64,000 nt of DNA from Enterococcus pseudoavium NBRC 100491 (GCF_001544295.1 NZ_BCQF01000003.1:100785-164784); one strand, 5' to 3'; shown: positions 50,025-60,357, counted from the stretch's first letter. Notes: a model not told the origin generated them from the sequence alone. Made by a program: numbers and translations.

Positions 50025-50046
50025 ATATCTTGTATTAAATAACTAT

Positions 50047-50119
50047 GCCGCCTTAGCTCAGCTGGTAGAGCGTTTCCATGGTAAGGAAGAGGTCGTCGGT
50101 TCAAGCCCGACAGGTGGCT
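50047..50119 (+). tRNA. tRNA-Thr (anticodon GGT)
   Basis: 73 bases. Acceptor GCCGCCT/AGGTGGC (one G-U pair) with discriminator T, D arm GCTCAGCTGGTAGAGC, anticodon loop ATGGTAA giving GGT, T arm GTCGG-TTCAAGC-CCGAC. No CCA encoded. Confidence 0.96.
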
Positions 50120-50124
50120 CTTCT

Positions 50125-50155
50125 AAGAACGTTGAGAAATCAACGTTCTTTTTTT
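50125..50155 (+). terminator. Terminator of tRNA-Thr
   Basis: AAGAACGTTGA-GAAA-TCAACGTTCTT followed by five further T residues, six bases after the tRNA. Confidence 0.92.
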
Positions 50156-50377
50156 GCCTTCAGTCTTTCTTTCACTAGCTACAACATAGCAAGCAACGGG
50201 CGATAGTCCTAAAGAGACCGTACTCTGTGAGATAAATAGTTTTTTAACTAGCTCTTCTGGTATCCAATCGTTGTTTTGACGTGATTGTTGCAGTTTTCCC
50301 GCTAAAATTCACGTTGATTCCCCAGTTCCATTAACATTGTTTAACTGAATCACAGTACAAAAAAAGGTGCGACAGAC
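50156..50377. other. Intergenic stretch between tRNA-Thr and the PTS operon terminator
   Basis: About 220 bases. No frame with a start site, repeat or RNA gene can be supported. It may be a scar between the tRNA and the sugar island, but I see no integrase or direct repeats of the tRNA end. Confidence 0.4.
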
Positions 50378-50407
50378 AAAAAAGCCAGGGAATCATTTCC
50401 CTGGCTT
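50378..50407 (-). terminator. Terminator of the GH35-PTS operon
   Basis: AAGCCAGGGA/TCCCTGGCTT stem with a short loop, followed by TTTTTTG on the minus strand, 25 bases after the EIIA stop. Confidence 0.88.
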
Positions 50408-50431
50408 AATCAATAATCGTTTTATCCGAAT

Positions 50432-50836
50432 CTATTCATCCTCGTCATCATCATCATTATTGATGCGTTCATTAACATGAACAGTATTGCTCGTAGCCGC
50501 TTCGACCAAAGCCATCTCTGAACCAATCAATTCACTATTGATGAAATCAATCACCATCGGCATATTCATTCCAGCATACAGATCGATTGCTTGGCCTTCT
50601 AAGATCATTCTGGAAACGACGTTGCAAGGTGTTCCACCCATCAAATCAGCCAATACAACAAAATCCGTTAAATCTGCGATTGTTGCTTCGAATTTTTGAC
50701 GAAAATCTTCAGCTGACTCTGAAGGAAGCAAACTGACTGTATAGATATTAGCTTGTTGTCCCATAATCATTTCCGTACTCTTTTTTAACTCTTCACAAAA
50801 TAATCCATGACTTATTAAAACTAAGGCTTTACTCAT
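50432..50836 (-). CDS. PTS EIIA component, mannose/fructose/sorbose family
   Basis: Cytoplasmic phosphocarrier, 134 residues, that receives phosphate from HPr and passes it to EIIB. The phosphorylated residue is His10 in VLISHGLFCEELKKS, and VVLADLMGGTPCNVVSRM near 62-79 is the family core. The C-terminus is a run of Asp and Glu (residues 126-134) not part of the fold. It is the last gene of the GH35-EIIB-EIIC-EIID-EIIA operon. Confidence 0.92.
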   Translation of the reverse strand: MSKALVLISHGLFCEELKKSTEMIMGQQANIYTVSLLPSESAEDFRQKFEATIADLTDFVVLADLMGGTPCNVVSRMILEGQAIDLYAGMNMPMVIDFINSELIGSEMALVEAATSNTVHVNERINNDDDDEDE

Positions 50837-50855
50837 TGCTTTTCCTCCGTCTGAA

Positions 50856-51665
50856 TTATTTAGAAATAACGCCTAAAGCAGATAGTGCCACACAGACTAC
50901 TAACACGATAAAAATTGCTTTAGTTGAAGTCATATTCTTTTTACCAAGCATCCAATAGACTGCCCCCACGATCCCAGCTGGCAAGAGCCGCGGCAAGATC
51001 ATGTCGAGATTATTTTGCATATTTAAGGTAACATCTCCAATACTTGGTGCCCATGAGAATTTCACATTAATCATGGTCGCCACCAATGCGCCAACCATGA
51101 AGACCCCAAGTAACGTTGCTGCATCGGTTAAGGCAGTCAAGCGATGCTGCATCGTCGTCACTAGAGAGATCCCTTCACGATAAGCAAACTCCAATTGTTT
51201 CCAACGGAAAATCATGACTGCGATTTGTGCAATGATCCAGATAAAGATCCCTGTTGGATTACCATTGATTGCCATATTCGCAGCTAATGCCCCAAAAATT
51301 GTTGGAATCAAAGCGGCAAAAATCGAATCACCAATTGCGGCAAACGGTCCCATCAAACCAGCTTTCAAACCAGAAACGGTTTCTTTTCCGCTGATTCCTT
51401 CTTTTTCTTCGATCGCTAAGTCAATCCCAGTAATAATTGTATTAAAGAAGTTTGACGTATTAAAAAATTGTGTATGTGTCTTCATCACTTCTTTTAATTC
51501 AGGGGTATCATCGCCATAGATTTTACGTAATTGTGGCAAAATCGTATAAAGATACCCTGAGCCTTGCATCCGTTCATAGTTCCAACCTAGCTGGAAAGTG
51601 AACAAACTTCTGCGATTGATCTGTTTAAAGTCTTCCTTCGTTAACTTGTAATTAGATTTCGTCAT
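50856..51665 (-). CDS. PTS EIID component, mannose/fructose/sorbose family
   Basis: Membrane component that forms the sugar channel with EIIC, 269 residues from ATG 51665. The protein starts MTKSNYKLTKEDFKQINRRS, continues with LFTFQLGWNYERMQGSGYLY, and has GLMGPFAAIGDSIFAALIPT near 110-129, the EIID signature; hydrophobic segments follow. The start has AAGGAG nine bases upstream and overlaps the EIIC end by 14 bases. A frame continuing to 51743 lies inside EIIC and is rejected. Confidence 0.92.
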   Translation of the reverse strand: MTKSNYKLTKEDFKQINRRSLFTFQLGWNYERMQGSGYLYTILPQLRKIYGDDTPELKEVMKTHTQFFNTSNFFNTIITGIDLAIEEKEGISGKETVSGLKAGLMGPFAAIGDSIFAALIPTIFGALAANMAINGNPTGIFIWIIAQIAVMIFRWKQLEFAYREGISLVTTMQHRLTALTDAATLLGVFMVGALVATMINVKFSWAPSIGDVTLNMQNNLDMILPRLLPAGIVGAVYWMLGKKNMTSTKAIFIVLVVCVALSALGVISK

Positions 51666-52551
51666 CTTCAATCTCTCCTTCATCTGAATCGTCGGAACTG
51701 CCGTCTTTCTTCGAAACTGACACATTCGGTACCAACTGTCCATTCTTATAGCTGATTGCTGCTAGCGCGAAACCAATCAACGCAACAGCCAACATTGGTA
51801 GTGAATTGAAGATCCCGTCGAAATCTTTCACGACACTAGCAACTCCAGTACCTAAAACTTGCATATTGGTGAAGACGGTTCCTAATAACGCGGTTAACGT
51901 AAAGCCTAGAATCAAATAAGGGAAATGTTTTTTGACTGGTAAATAACGTAACAGAATCGCAAAACCGACTGCTGGTAAAACAGCCCCCGCAACAGATAAG
52001 CCATCACCTAACCATTTCAAATCGCCGTTTAAAACTGCAACGACTTTTTCGACTAAACCACCACCGAATGCCAAGGCTAGAAAGACTGGAACCATCCGCG
52101 ATAATGACCAAGGAAGAGCGCCCATTAAGAAATTCCGTTCAATTCCTTTATAATTCATATCTTCGACTAACTTATCGATTCGATGTGCAAAATAAGTATT
52201 GGCAAAACGAGCTAAAATATCCAATTGAATCATCAAGCTGGCAACCGGTACTGCGATGGCTGCAATCGCTTGTTCCGGGTTCATCCCTAAAGCCACTGAA
52301 AAGGCGGTTGCTAAAATCGTTCCAGAGTTGGCATCAATTTTTGACGCACCTCCGAATGTCCCTACACCTAAAACGGTTAATTGCATACTACCACCAATAA
52401 TAAGACCAGCTTTTAAGTCCCCCATAACTATTCCCGCAAATAAACCGGCAAAAACGGGTGCACTTAATGAAGAATAAATTTGTAATTCATCTAAAATTTG
52501 ATACCCTGCATATAATGTTAATAATAAGATCTGCCACCATAAGATATCCAT
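51652..52551 (-). CDS. PTS EIIC component, mannose/fructose/sorbose family
   Basis: Membrane channel component, 299 residues. It starts MDILWWQILLLTLYAGYQIL, then SAPVFAGLFAGIVMGDLKAGLIIGG (in part near 30-50), typical of EIIC-Sor; GGASKIDANSGTILATAFSV lies near 68-87. The last 30 residues are hydrophilic and very acidic (SSDDSDEGEIEDDEI), which is unusual for EIIC and coincides with the overlap with the EIID start. GGGGGA precedes the ATG. Confidence 0.92.
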   Translation of the reverse strand: MDILWWQILLLTLYAGYQILDELQIYSSLSAPVFAGLFAGIVMGDLKAGLIIGGSMQLTVLGVGTFGGASKIDANSGTILATAFSVALGMNPEQAIAAIAVPVASLMIQLDILARFANTYFAHRIDKLVEDMNYKGIERNFLMGALPWSLSRMVPVFLALAFGGGLVEKVVAVLNGDLKWLGDGLSVAGAVLPAVGFAILLRYLPVKKHFPYLILGFTLTALLGTVFTNMQVLGTGVASVVKDFDGIFNSLPMLAVALIGFALAAISYKNGQLVPNVSVSKKDGSSDDSDEGEIEDDEI

Positions 52552-52564
52552 TTTTCTATTCCCC

Positions 52565-53044
52565 CTACTTAGCTAAAAGACTCATAAAGTCTTCTGCTTT
52601 ATCACTTGGAACCATTTGTGCAATTAAATGCACACCTTTAGCATTTAACTCATTAAATACTGCTACATCTTCATCAACGACATTGATCGACTTAGTAATC
52701 GAGCGGGTTTCATCGGTTTGAGACATATTTCCTACATTAATTTCTTCAATTGGCACACCTAATTCAACCAATTTTAATAAACGATCAGGTTTTCGCACAA
52801 CGATCAATAACCGTTGAGAATCGTATTTACCTGCCAAAATATTGGTCGCTGCTTTTTCAATCGGTAGAACACTTAACTTCACGCCTGCTGGAGTCGCTAA
52901 CTTCAACCCACTTTTTTCAATATCGTTTTGTGCTACCTCATCGTCAACAACCATAATACGAGTAATGTTCAATTTGGTTGTCCATAAATTTGCTACTTGA
53001 CCGTGAATTAAACGTCCATCAATTCTTACTCCGATAATACTCAT
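52565..53044 (-). CDS. PTS EIIB component, mannose/fructose/sorbose family
   Basis: Cytoplasmic component that phosphorylates the incoming sugar, 159 residues. The phosphorylated residue is His14 in RIDGRLIHGQVAN, the standard EIIB-Sor site, and VVDDEVAQNDIEKSGLKLA follows near 32-50. It is separated from EIIC by 13 bases and from the GH35 gene by two. Related EIIB proteins serve GalNAc, galactosamine, galacto-N-biose and mannose; the gene neighbours favour a galactoside. Confidence 0.93.
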   Translation of the reverse strand: MSIIGVRIDGRLIHGQVANLWTTKLNITRIMVVDDEVAQNDIEKSGLKLATPAGVKLSVLPIEKAATNILAGKYDSQRLLIVVRKPDRLLKLVELGVPIEEINVGNMSQTDETRSITKSINVVDEDVAVFNELNAKGVHLIAQMVPSDKAEDFMSLLAK

Positions 53045-53046
53045 CT

Positions 53047-54825
53047 TTATCCCTCTCTCATTTCTTTATATAGTGGTGCTTTTAATAAACTTATTTCCGG
53101 CTGATACGTGCCTTCTGTTTCAAAGATCTCGATCTCATTATTACCGACTTTTAACAAACCGTTGGGAATATACAGTGACAGGGTCGGTCCAACTTCCCAA
53201 AAACGACCGATATTTGTCTGATTGACAAAGACACTTCCCTTACCAAATTTAGTTAAATCAATGAAACAGTCACCTACTTCAGCTAAAGTAAATTCATAGC
53301 GATAAAAACTTGGCTGCTGCGGATGCCAATCACGTGAATAATCAACAGTCTCACAACTTTCTAACGGCAATGAATACTGTTGCCAATTCGTAATGAAATG
53401 CAGATCAGCCATCACACCTGTCCGGATTCCTTTTTTCTGTGTGTCGGCAAAGAGCTTGTGACCATAATTGACTCGCCCCATATTTTCAATTAGAACGTCA
53501 AGTTGATTGACTGCTTCTGGCATAGCAACATGAATATCTTCACCAATTTCTGTTTGATATTGAGTTGCTTGCAATTCTTGGTTAAGAAACACCTGACTAC
53601 GATCACGACCATCGATCACTCGCAGCCGTTCTTCGTCCGCATCCCTTTCAATCATCGTACGATAAAGCAAGTAGCCGGTATTTTGTCCTAAGGCTTCCAT
53701 GGTTTGTGGATACGTGGATTGAAGCGGTTGACTGATAGTCTCCAATGTTTCAAAAAGACTGACTTTATCAGTCAATGGAATCTTATTCTTTTCGATTGAT
53801 CGCTTTGTTAAAGGTTCTAGCTGCTCAAGCTCTGGATAAGTTTCATGAATCATCTGATACAAGGCGAAATATTTTTCCGTTGGATTGCCTTGTTCATCCA
53901 ACGGTGCGCCATAATCATAGGAAGTAATCTGGGGTAAATCGAACACCCCACGAGCAGAACAACCATTCATAAAGCCAAAATTGGTCCCGCCATGAAACAT
54001 ATATAGATTAATACTGCCTTGGGCCAAAACTTCCTTGACAGCCTCTGCTAACTCTTTAGGGTCACGTTGAATAATCGGCTCTTTCCAACGATTGAACCAG
54101 CCATCCCAAAACTCCATACACATCAGTGGCCATTTCTTCCCGTGTTCATCAAAAAATTGCTGCATTGAGGCGAAGTTCTCTTTTGCCTTTGATCCGAAAT
54201 TTCCAGTAACTAAAATATCTTCTTCGATCATACTGCCGGCACGCAAGGTTGCTCGCCATGGACCATCGGAAGTAAAGAAGGGCGCTGTAATTCCCCGTTC
54301 AACCATCAAGTCTCGAATCGAACGTAAATAGTCCTTGTCTTCTCCAAAAGAACCATACTCATTTTCAATTTGAATCATTAAAATATTTCCGCCATTGGCT
54401 AGCTGATGAGGGACGATTTTTTTCATTAAGACATCGTAATAATCAGCAACATGTTCCAAATAAGCGGTTTCATTCCGGCGGATACTCAGTGGTGCTTGCA
54501 ACAACCAAGCGGGAAAACCACCAAATTCCCATTCTGCACAAATGTAAGGAGACGGACGAACAATCGCATACAGCCCTAATTCCTGAGCCAACGTTAAAAA
54601 GCGTTCCAAATCTAAAATACCTTCAAAATGAAACTCACCTTTTTTTGGCTCATGTAAATTCCAAGGCACGTATGTCTCAACGGTGTTAAATCCTAATGCT
54701 TTCAAATTATAAAGTGAATGATACCAATCGGAAGGTTCCACCCGAAAATAGTGAATCGCGCCGGACATAATCTTAAAGGCCTCATCATTCAACAAAAAAT
54801 CTTCTTTAATTTCAAATGTATTCAA
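53047..54825 (-). CDS. GH35 beta-galactosidase (TTG start)
   Basis: Intracellular glycoside hydrolase, 592 residues, without signal peptide. The TIM-barrel domain has the acid/base in IQIENEYGS (Glu156, with Glu154 beside it) and the nucleophile in CMEFWDGWF (Glu238); beta-sandwich domains follow and end in a jelly-roll (FYRYEFTLAEVGDCFIDL). The start is TTG 54825 with GAGGTGAGG upstream; an ATG alternative lies 20 residues in and would remove a conserved N-terminal strand. Close relatives (BgaC, GnbG) prefer beta-1,3-linked galactose, so galacto-N-biose or lacto-N-biose (or their phosphates) is the likely substrate. Confidence 0.9.
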   Translation of the reverse strand: MNTFEIKEDFLLNDEAFKIMSGAIHYFRVEPSDWYHSLYNLKALGFNTVETYVPWNLHEPKKGEFHFEGILDLERFLTLAQELGLYAIVRPSPYICAEWEFGGFPAWLLQAPLSIRRNETAYLEHVADYYDVLMKKIVPHQLANGGNILMIQIENEYGSFGEDKDYLRSIRDLMVERGITAPFFTSDGPWRATLRAGSMIEEDILVTGNFGSKAKENFASMQQFFDEHGKKWPLMCMEFWDGWFNRWKEPIIQRDPKELAEAVKEVLAQGSINLYMFHGGTNFGFMNGCSARGVFDLPQITSYDYGAPLDEQGNPTEKYFALYQMIHETYPELEQLEPLTKRSIEKNKIPLTDKVSLFETLETISQPLQSTYPQTMEALGQNTGYLLYRTMIERDADEERLRVIDGRDRSQVFLNQELQATQYQTEIGEDIHVAMPEAVNQLDVLIENMGRVNYGHKLFADTQKKGIRTGVMADLHFITNWQQYSLPLESCETVDYSRDWHPQQPSFYRYEFTLAEVGDCFIDLTKFGKGSVFVNQTNIGRFWEVGPTLSLYIPNGLLKVGNNEIEIFETEGTYQPEISLLKAPLYKEMREG

Positions 54826-54840
54826 ATCCTCACCTCTTCT

Positions 54841-54854
54841 TGAAAGCGTTTTTA
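54841..54854 (+). promoter_or_regulatory. Candidate cre (CcpA) site at the GH35-PTS operon start
   Basis: TGAAAGCGTTTTTA matches TGWAANCGNTNWCA at all but one position and lies just downstream of the operon's start point, a repressing position. Confidence 0.6.
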
Positions 54855-54872
54855 ATATATTAATATATTAAA
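54851..54872. promoter_or_regulatory. 22-base perfect palindrome over the GH35-PTS promoter, probable GntR operator
   Basis: The sequence is its own reverse complement over 22 bases and is made of two TAATATATTA-type units. It covers the -10 of the GH35 promoter and lies beside the divergent gntR gene (54995), so it is the best candidate for that regulator's site. Confidence 0.6.
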
Positions 54873-54893
54873 TTATTCCGAATCGAAAGTCAA
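54865..54893 (-). promoter_or_regulatory. Promoter of the GH35-PTS operon
   Basis: Minus strand TTGACT (54888-54893), 17 bases, TAATAT (54865-54870). The -10 lies within the palindrome 54851-54872. Confidence 0.75.
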
Positions 54894-54994
54894 TCCTTTT
54901 TATTCTCTCTCGATGTGTTAAAATCAATTTATTGAAGAGATTTTCAAAAATCTAATGGAATTTTTAATCTCTATTCATTATTTGGAGGAAGACT

Positions 54995-55705
54995 ATGGCA
55001 ATTCCAAAATATCAAATCATAAAAGATGAGCTGAAACAGCAAATCATTTCCGGAAAATTCGAAAACGGTGATAAATTTTATACGGAAGCTGAATTGACTG
55101 AAATGTTCAACGTCAGTTCAATTACAGTCATTCGGGCATTGAACGATTTAGTAAAAGATGGCTTTTTAGTGCGCCATCAAGGTCGCGGCTCATTCGTCTC
55201 GCGGGCTCGTAAAGGGAAACTAGTCGAGTTTTCCGATATTGAGCTTTTCCCAATTAGTAACGATCAGGTGAAAGTCTTATCGATTGAACGCGGCAATGAT
55301 CCTAAATTTCTAAGCAAATTAAATTTACCCAGTAGTGGATTTTATTACTGCATTGAGCGGCTCCGCACGACGGAGTGCGTTCCTTATATCTACCATCAAA
55401 CATATTTGCCCGAACAATACGTGAACCCGAATTATCCTGAATTAAGCTATTACAGCTCTATTTATCAACGTTTCAAGTTGGATTATAATATCCATATGAA
55501 TGAAGAAGCTTTTACCGAAACCAATGAAATTAAATTTCCAACCCCTGATGAAAAAGCCGCAAAGCTACAAATAGCTTCGACTGAACCAACGGTCTTACAA
55601 ATTCGTGTAACCAGGCGTAAAGATACGCAGCAAGTCTTGGAATACGTGGAGTCCTATAAGAAATGGAACTTTTATAAGATTGAATTAGTCTCTAATAACA
55701 CTTAA
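54995..55705 (+). CDS. GntR family regulator (HutC/UTRA subfamily), divergent from GH35-PTS operon
   Basis: A 236-residue repressor or activator. The winged helix covers residues 5-70 (KYQIIKDELKQQIISGKFEN, FNVSSITVIRALNDLVKDG, HQGRGSFVS), and the UTRA ligand domain follows, with FYYCIERLRTTECVPYIYHQ near 112-131. It lies divergent from the GH35 gene across 169 bases that hold the 22-base palindrome, so local control of that operon is likely. The ligand is probably a phosphorylated galactoside or hexosamine. GGAGGA precedes the ATG. Confidence 0.88.
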   Translation: MAIPKYQIIKDELKQQIISGKFENGDKFYTEAELTEMFNVSSITVIRALNDLVKDGFLVRHQGRGSFVSRARKGKLVEFSDIELFPISNDQVKVLSIERGNDPKFLSKLNLPSSGFYYCIERLRTTECVPYIYHQTYLPEQYVNPNYPELSYYSSIYQRFKLDYNIHMNEEAFTETNEIKFPTPDEKAAKLQIASTEPTVLQIRVTRRKDTQQVLEYVESYKKWNFYKIELVSNNT

Positions 55706-55710
55706 CGTTT

Positions 55711-57676
<1,966 letters not shown>

Positions 57677-57702
57677 GACTTTTCCTCCCAAATGAATGCT
57701 TC

Positions 57703-58878
57703 CTACTTGTTATATTCGTGAATAATTACACCTTTTACAACACGGTTTACAGTTCCTGTTGGTGATGGCGTATCTGGTTTATTGGCTACTTTTACCGATG
57801 TCATTAAAGCAAAGGTCTGAGCAACCATGATATCTGCTAAAGCTAAGTAGCCATCCGGTAATAATTGAGCCTCAGTCGCAAATTCAAACGTATCGCCAGA
57901 AAAATTCCGGACCCCGGCTTGACCAATCGCAAAGACGCCTGCAGCAATTTTATCGCCATGAACTTCTTCTAAGACATCTAAGTCATAATCACGCGTGTAA
58001 GAATCGTTGTTCACAAATCCGAACATCACAGTTTTTTCATTAATGAATGATTTAGGACCATGCCGGAAGCCCATGGATGAATCAAAGACTGTTGCAATTT
58101 TACCAGCCGTTAGTTCCAAGAGTTTTAACTGTGCTTCTCTAGTCAGGCCAGCTAGGCTACCAGAACCCACATAAACTACCCGTTCAAAATCTAGCTCCAC
58201 AATTTTTTGAATCTCATTTTCCCGTGCAATGACTTCTCTACCTAATGTAGTTAATGTTTCAATATATTTTTGCTTTGCTTCAAAGTCAGTTTGGTCAAAG
58301 GTTAATAATGCGCCTAATGACATACAAGAGAAGCTGCCGGTCATCGCAAAACCATCGTCATTCGAACGTTCTGGCATCAAAAATAGAAAGCTGTTAGCTT
58401 CTTTTTTACTGATTTGGGCCAACTTGCCTGCTTCAGCACAAGTAATCGATAAATGGTGGATCGTATCAACCACTTGATTCGCAATTTCAACTGCTGCCAA
58501 GCTTTCTGGACTATTCCCACTACGAGCAAAGGAAACTAACAAAGTTGGTTCATCCTTAATCAAATATTCCAATGGTTCGGCCACAATATCGGTCGTACCA
58601 ATACTTTCAAAACTAAAAGTTTTTAAATCTCCATGTTTACGCAAATAGGGAACTACGGTATCTCCCACATATTGTGAAGTACCTGCACCGGTGAAGATTA
58701 CACGTGTCCGTTGACCTTTGGCTTGCTCTTTAACTTCAGCTAAAAAGTCCTGCAATGCGGGTTTTGCTGCTTGATAAAGACCAATCATTTCTTCCCAAAG
58801 TTCTGGTTGTTGGTAAATCTCACGGGTGGTAATTTCCGCACCCATTTGTTCTAATTTTTCTTTCTCTAATGTGAACAT
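57703..58878 (-). CDS. agaS: AgaS-type SIS-domain ketose/aldose isomerase-deaminase
   Basis: 391 residues with two SIS domains: [18 protein letters not shown] near 60-77 and [20 protein letters not shown] near 114-133 in the first, [19 protein letters not shown] near 232 in the second, then [17 protein letters not shown]. AgaS converts galactosamine-6-phosphate to tagatose-6-phosphate plus ammonia, feeding directly into LacC and LacD. It is 12 bases after the gntR stop and 26 bases before lacD. Confidence 0.9.
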   Translation of the reverse strand: MFTLEKEKLEQMGAEITTREIYQQPELWEEMIGLYQAAKPALQDFLAEVKEQAKGQRTRVIFTGAGTSQYVGDTVVPYLRKHGDLKTFSFESIGTTDIVAEPLEYLIKDEPTLLVSFARSGNSPESLAAVEIANQVVDTIHHLSITCAEAGKLAQISKKEANSFLFLMPERSNDDGFAMTGSFSCMSLGALLTFDQTDFEAKQKYIETLTTLGREVIARENEIQKIVELDFERVVYVGSGSLAGLTREAQLKLLELTAGKIATVFDSSMGFRHGPKSFINEKTVMFGFVNNDSYTRDYDLDVLEEVHGDKIAAGVFAIGQAGVRNFSGDTFEFATEAQLLPDGYLALADIMVAQTFALMTSVKVANKPDTPSPTGTVNRVVKGVIIHEYNK

Positions 58879-58890
58879 CTCTTAACGCTC

Positions 58891-59622
58891 CTAACTATTT
58901 CGAATATGGCGAATCTGATAATGAAACTGATCCGCTCGTGCAACACTCAAAGTAAATTCAATAATTTCATTTTTCATATTATAGGTTTGTCGAGCTAGAT
59001 GAAGAACTGGTGCCCCTTCTGGAATCATCAATTGTTTGGCATCATCTTTTGCGGCGATGCTGGCATATAATTCTTCATCAGCTAATCGAACAGTTTGATC
59101 AAAGTTCTCTGAAAAAAGATCATACAGCGGTTTGCTACGTAACAATCGATCATCCAAATCCAAGAAAAACTTGACTGGTAAATAAGTCTCTTCCACCATT
59201 AACGGTTCACGATCCGCAATCCGCAAGCGACTTAACTTAAAGACTGCCTCACCTAACGAAAGATTCAAATGCTGAGCGATAAACTTATCCGCTTCAATCT
59301 TTTCAAAAGATAATATTCTTGTCTCAGGATTTCTTCCAAGGTTTTTCATCTGTTCCGTAAAACTATAAGCGCCAGCTAAATCTGCAGCATCTTTTTTTAG
59401 ATCGGAAACAAAAGTCCCTTTACCATGACGGCGATAAATATCACCGGTATTTTCTAATTCTTGTAAAGCCAAACGAACCGTCGTCCGACTGACTCCATAT
59501 TGAACTGTCAATTCTCGTTCAGAGGGTAGCTTGTCATGGGGAATCATGCTATTTTCCATCCGTTCTTTCAACAGATCGACAAGCTGATGATACAAAGCTT
59601 TGTTTTTAAAAGAGGTTTCCAT
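58891..59622 (-). CDS. GntR family regulator (HutC/UTRA subfamily), first gene of the agaS operon
   Basis: A 243-residue regulator of the NagR/GnbR-like type. The winged helix is at residues 8-75 (LPSERELTVQYGVSRTTVRL, YRRHGKGTFVS), the UTRA domain from about 95, with FKLSRLRIADREPLMVEETY near 140-159. It is cotranscribed with agaS-lacD-lacC, and its own promoter region has TGGTTATAACCA, similar to the TGGT-n4-ACCA sites of NagR/DasR-type regulators. The ligand is likely a hexosamine-6-phosphate. Confidence 0.9.
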   Translation of the reverse strand: METSFKNKALYHQLVDLLKERMENSMIPHDKLPSERELTVQYGVSRTTVRLALQELENTGDIYRRHGKGTFVSDLKKDAADLAGAYSFTEQMKNLGRNPETRILSFEKIEADKFIAQHLNLSLGEAVFKLSRLRIADREPLMVEETYLPVKFFLDLDDRLLRSKPLYDLFSENFDQTVRLADEELYASIAAKDDAKQLMIPEGAPVLHLARQTYNMKNEIIEFTLSVARADQFHYQIRHIRNS

Positions 59623-59644
59623 GGGATTCTCCTATCTCCTTAAC

Positions 59645-59656
59645 TGGTTATAACCA
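59645..59656. promoter_or_regulatory. Palindrome TGGTTATAACCA, probable operator of the agaS-operon GntR
   Basis: A 12-base perfect palindrome 23 bases ahead of the gntR ATG and downstream of a promoter-like TTGACA. A second, less regular ACCA/TGGT pair lies at 59659-59678. Similar to dre-type sites of the NagR/DasR group. Confidence 0.5.
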
Positions 59657-59663
59657 CAAACCA

Positions 59664-59693
59664 ATGGTAAGGTGGTTTTTTTACCTTTGTCAA
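59664..59693 (-). promoter_or_regulatory. Candidate promoter of the gntR-agaS-lacD-lacC operon
   Basis: Minus strand TTGACA (59688-59693), 18 bases, TACCAT (59664-59669). The -35 is perfect; the -10 is four of six. Confidence 0.5.
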
Positions 59694-59848
59694 TGGATTT
59701 TATTTTTTATTTTTTAAACAGCTAAAAAGTGTTGTTATATCAACGTTTCGATTTGAGAATTTTTTTCAAATAAAATCCGCGATCTCATTTTTTCTTTTTT
59801 ATTTGATCATACCAACAAAAAATCTAATACCACTTGGGCTGAATCTCT

Positions 59849-59873
59849 AAAAAAATGCCAGCTGATTCGCTGG
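59849..59873 (-). terminator. Terminator-like hairpin of unknown transcript
   Basis: Minus strand CCAGC-GAATCA-GCTGG followed by CATTTTTTT. No gene lies upstream on this strand for over 1.2 kb, so it may end a small RNA. Confidence 0.55.
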
Positions 59874-59910
59874 TCCCTCTAAAGTATTATTCTATTTTCT
59901 TCTATAATAA

Positions 59911-59955
59911 GGCTGAATAAATCGTCAAGAAGCGCTGCTCACGATTTATTCAGCC
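59911..59955. repeat. 15-base-pair perfect inverted repeat
   Basis: GGCTGAATAAATCGT (59911-59925) and its exact complement ACGATTTATTCAGCC (59941-59955) flank a 15-base spacer. No T-run follows on either side, so it is not a plain terminator. It could be an RNA stem-loop or the ends of a tiny insertion remnant. Confidence 0.7.
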
Positions 59956-60320
59956 CCTTCCGTCGTTTCTGTCCCCAAAAAAACTGACACCCTTCCTTGA
60001 AATATCTTATACCTCCGTTTCAAGAAACTAAATTCAGCTCCGGCTCCGCCAATCAACAATTATTTTTAGCCATAAATTTATATTTAAAGTGAATAACACT
60101 ACTACGTTAACTATTTCTTAAGGAACTTGCGTTATTTTTATTCGTTTTTTACTGACTCAATTTTCTGATTTTTTACAACAAGGTTGCAAGATTGCAGTTT
60201 TGCTAAGCGTTTTCAAAAATAACCTACCGAAAAAAACACCAAAAACCTTTACCTGACAGTGCCATTTAATCATTCTTAAAAGAGTTTAAGTATTTCAAAA
60301 GCTCCATTTTAGACATCGTT

Positions 60321-60357
60321 TGTTACATTCTTACACCACACTGTAACTTCTTGTTAC
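60321..60357 (+). promoter_or_regulatory. Cluster of TGTWAC motifs, possible WalR-type sites
   Basis: TGTTAC (60321), TGTAAC (60342) and TGTTAC (60352) lie 21 and 10 bases apart. WalR boxes are two TGTWAH hexamers 11 bases apart, so the spacing is close but not exact. WalRK controls cell wall hydrolases in related bacteria. Confidence 0.3.

Noticed and set aside
50047..50431. tRNA-Thr as an attachment site for a mobile island carrying the PTS cluster
   Set aside because: No integrase and no repeat of the tRNA 3' end can be found at the far side of the island.
59903..59908. TATAAT on the plus strand as a small-RNA promoter
   Set aside because: There is no -35 or TG extension, and the only terminator-like hairpin nearby points the other way.
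60202..60215. cre-like sequence upstream of the LysM gene
   Set aside because: Two mismatches at the conserved left end, and it lies far from any promoter.
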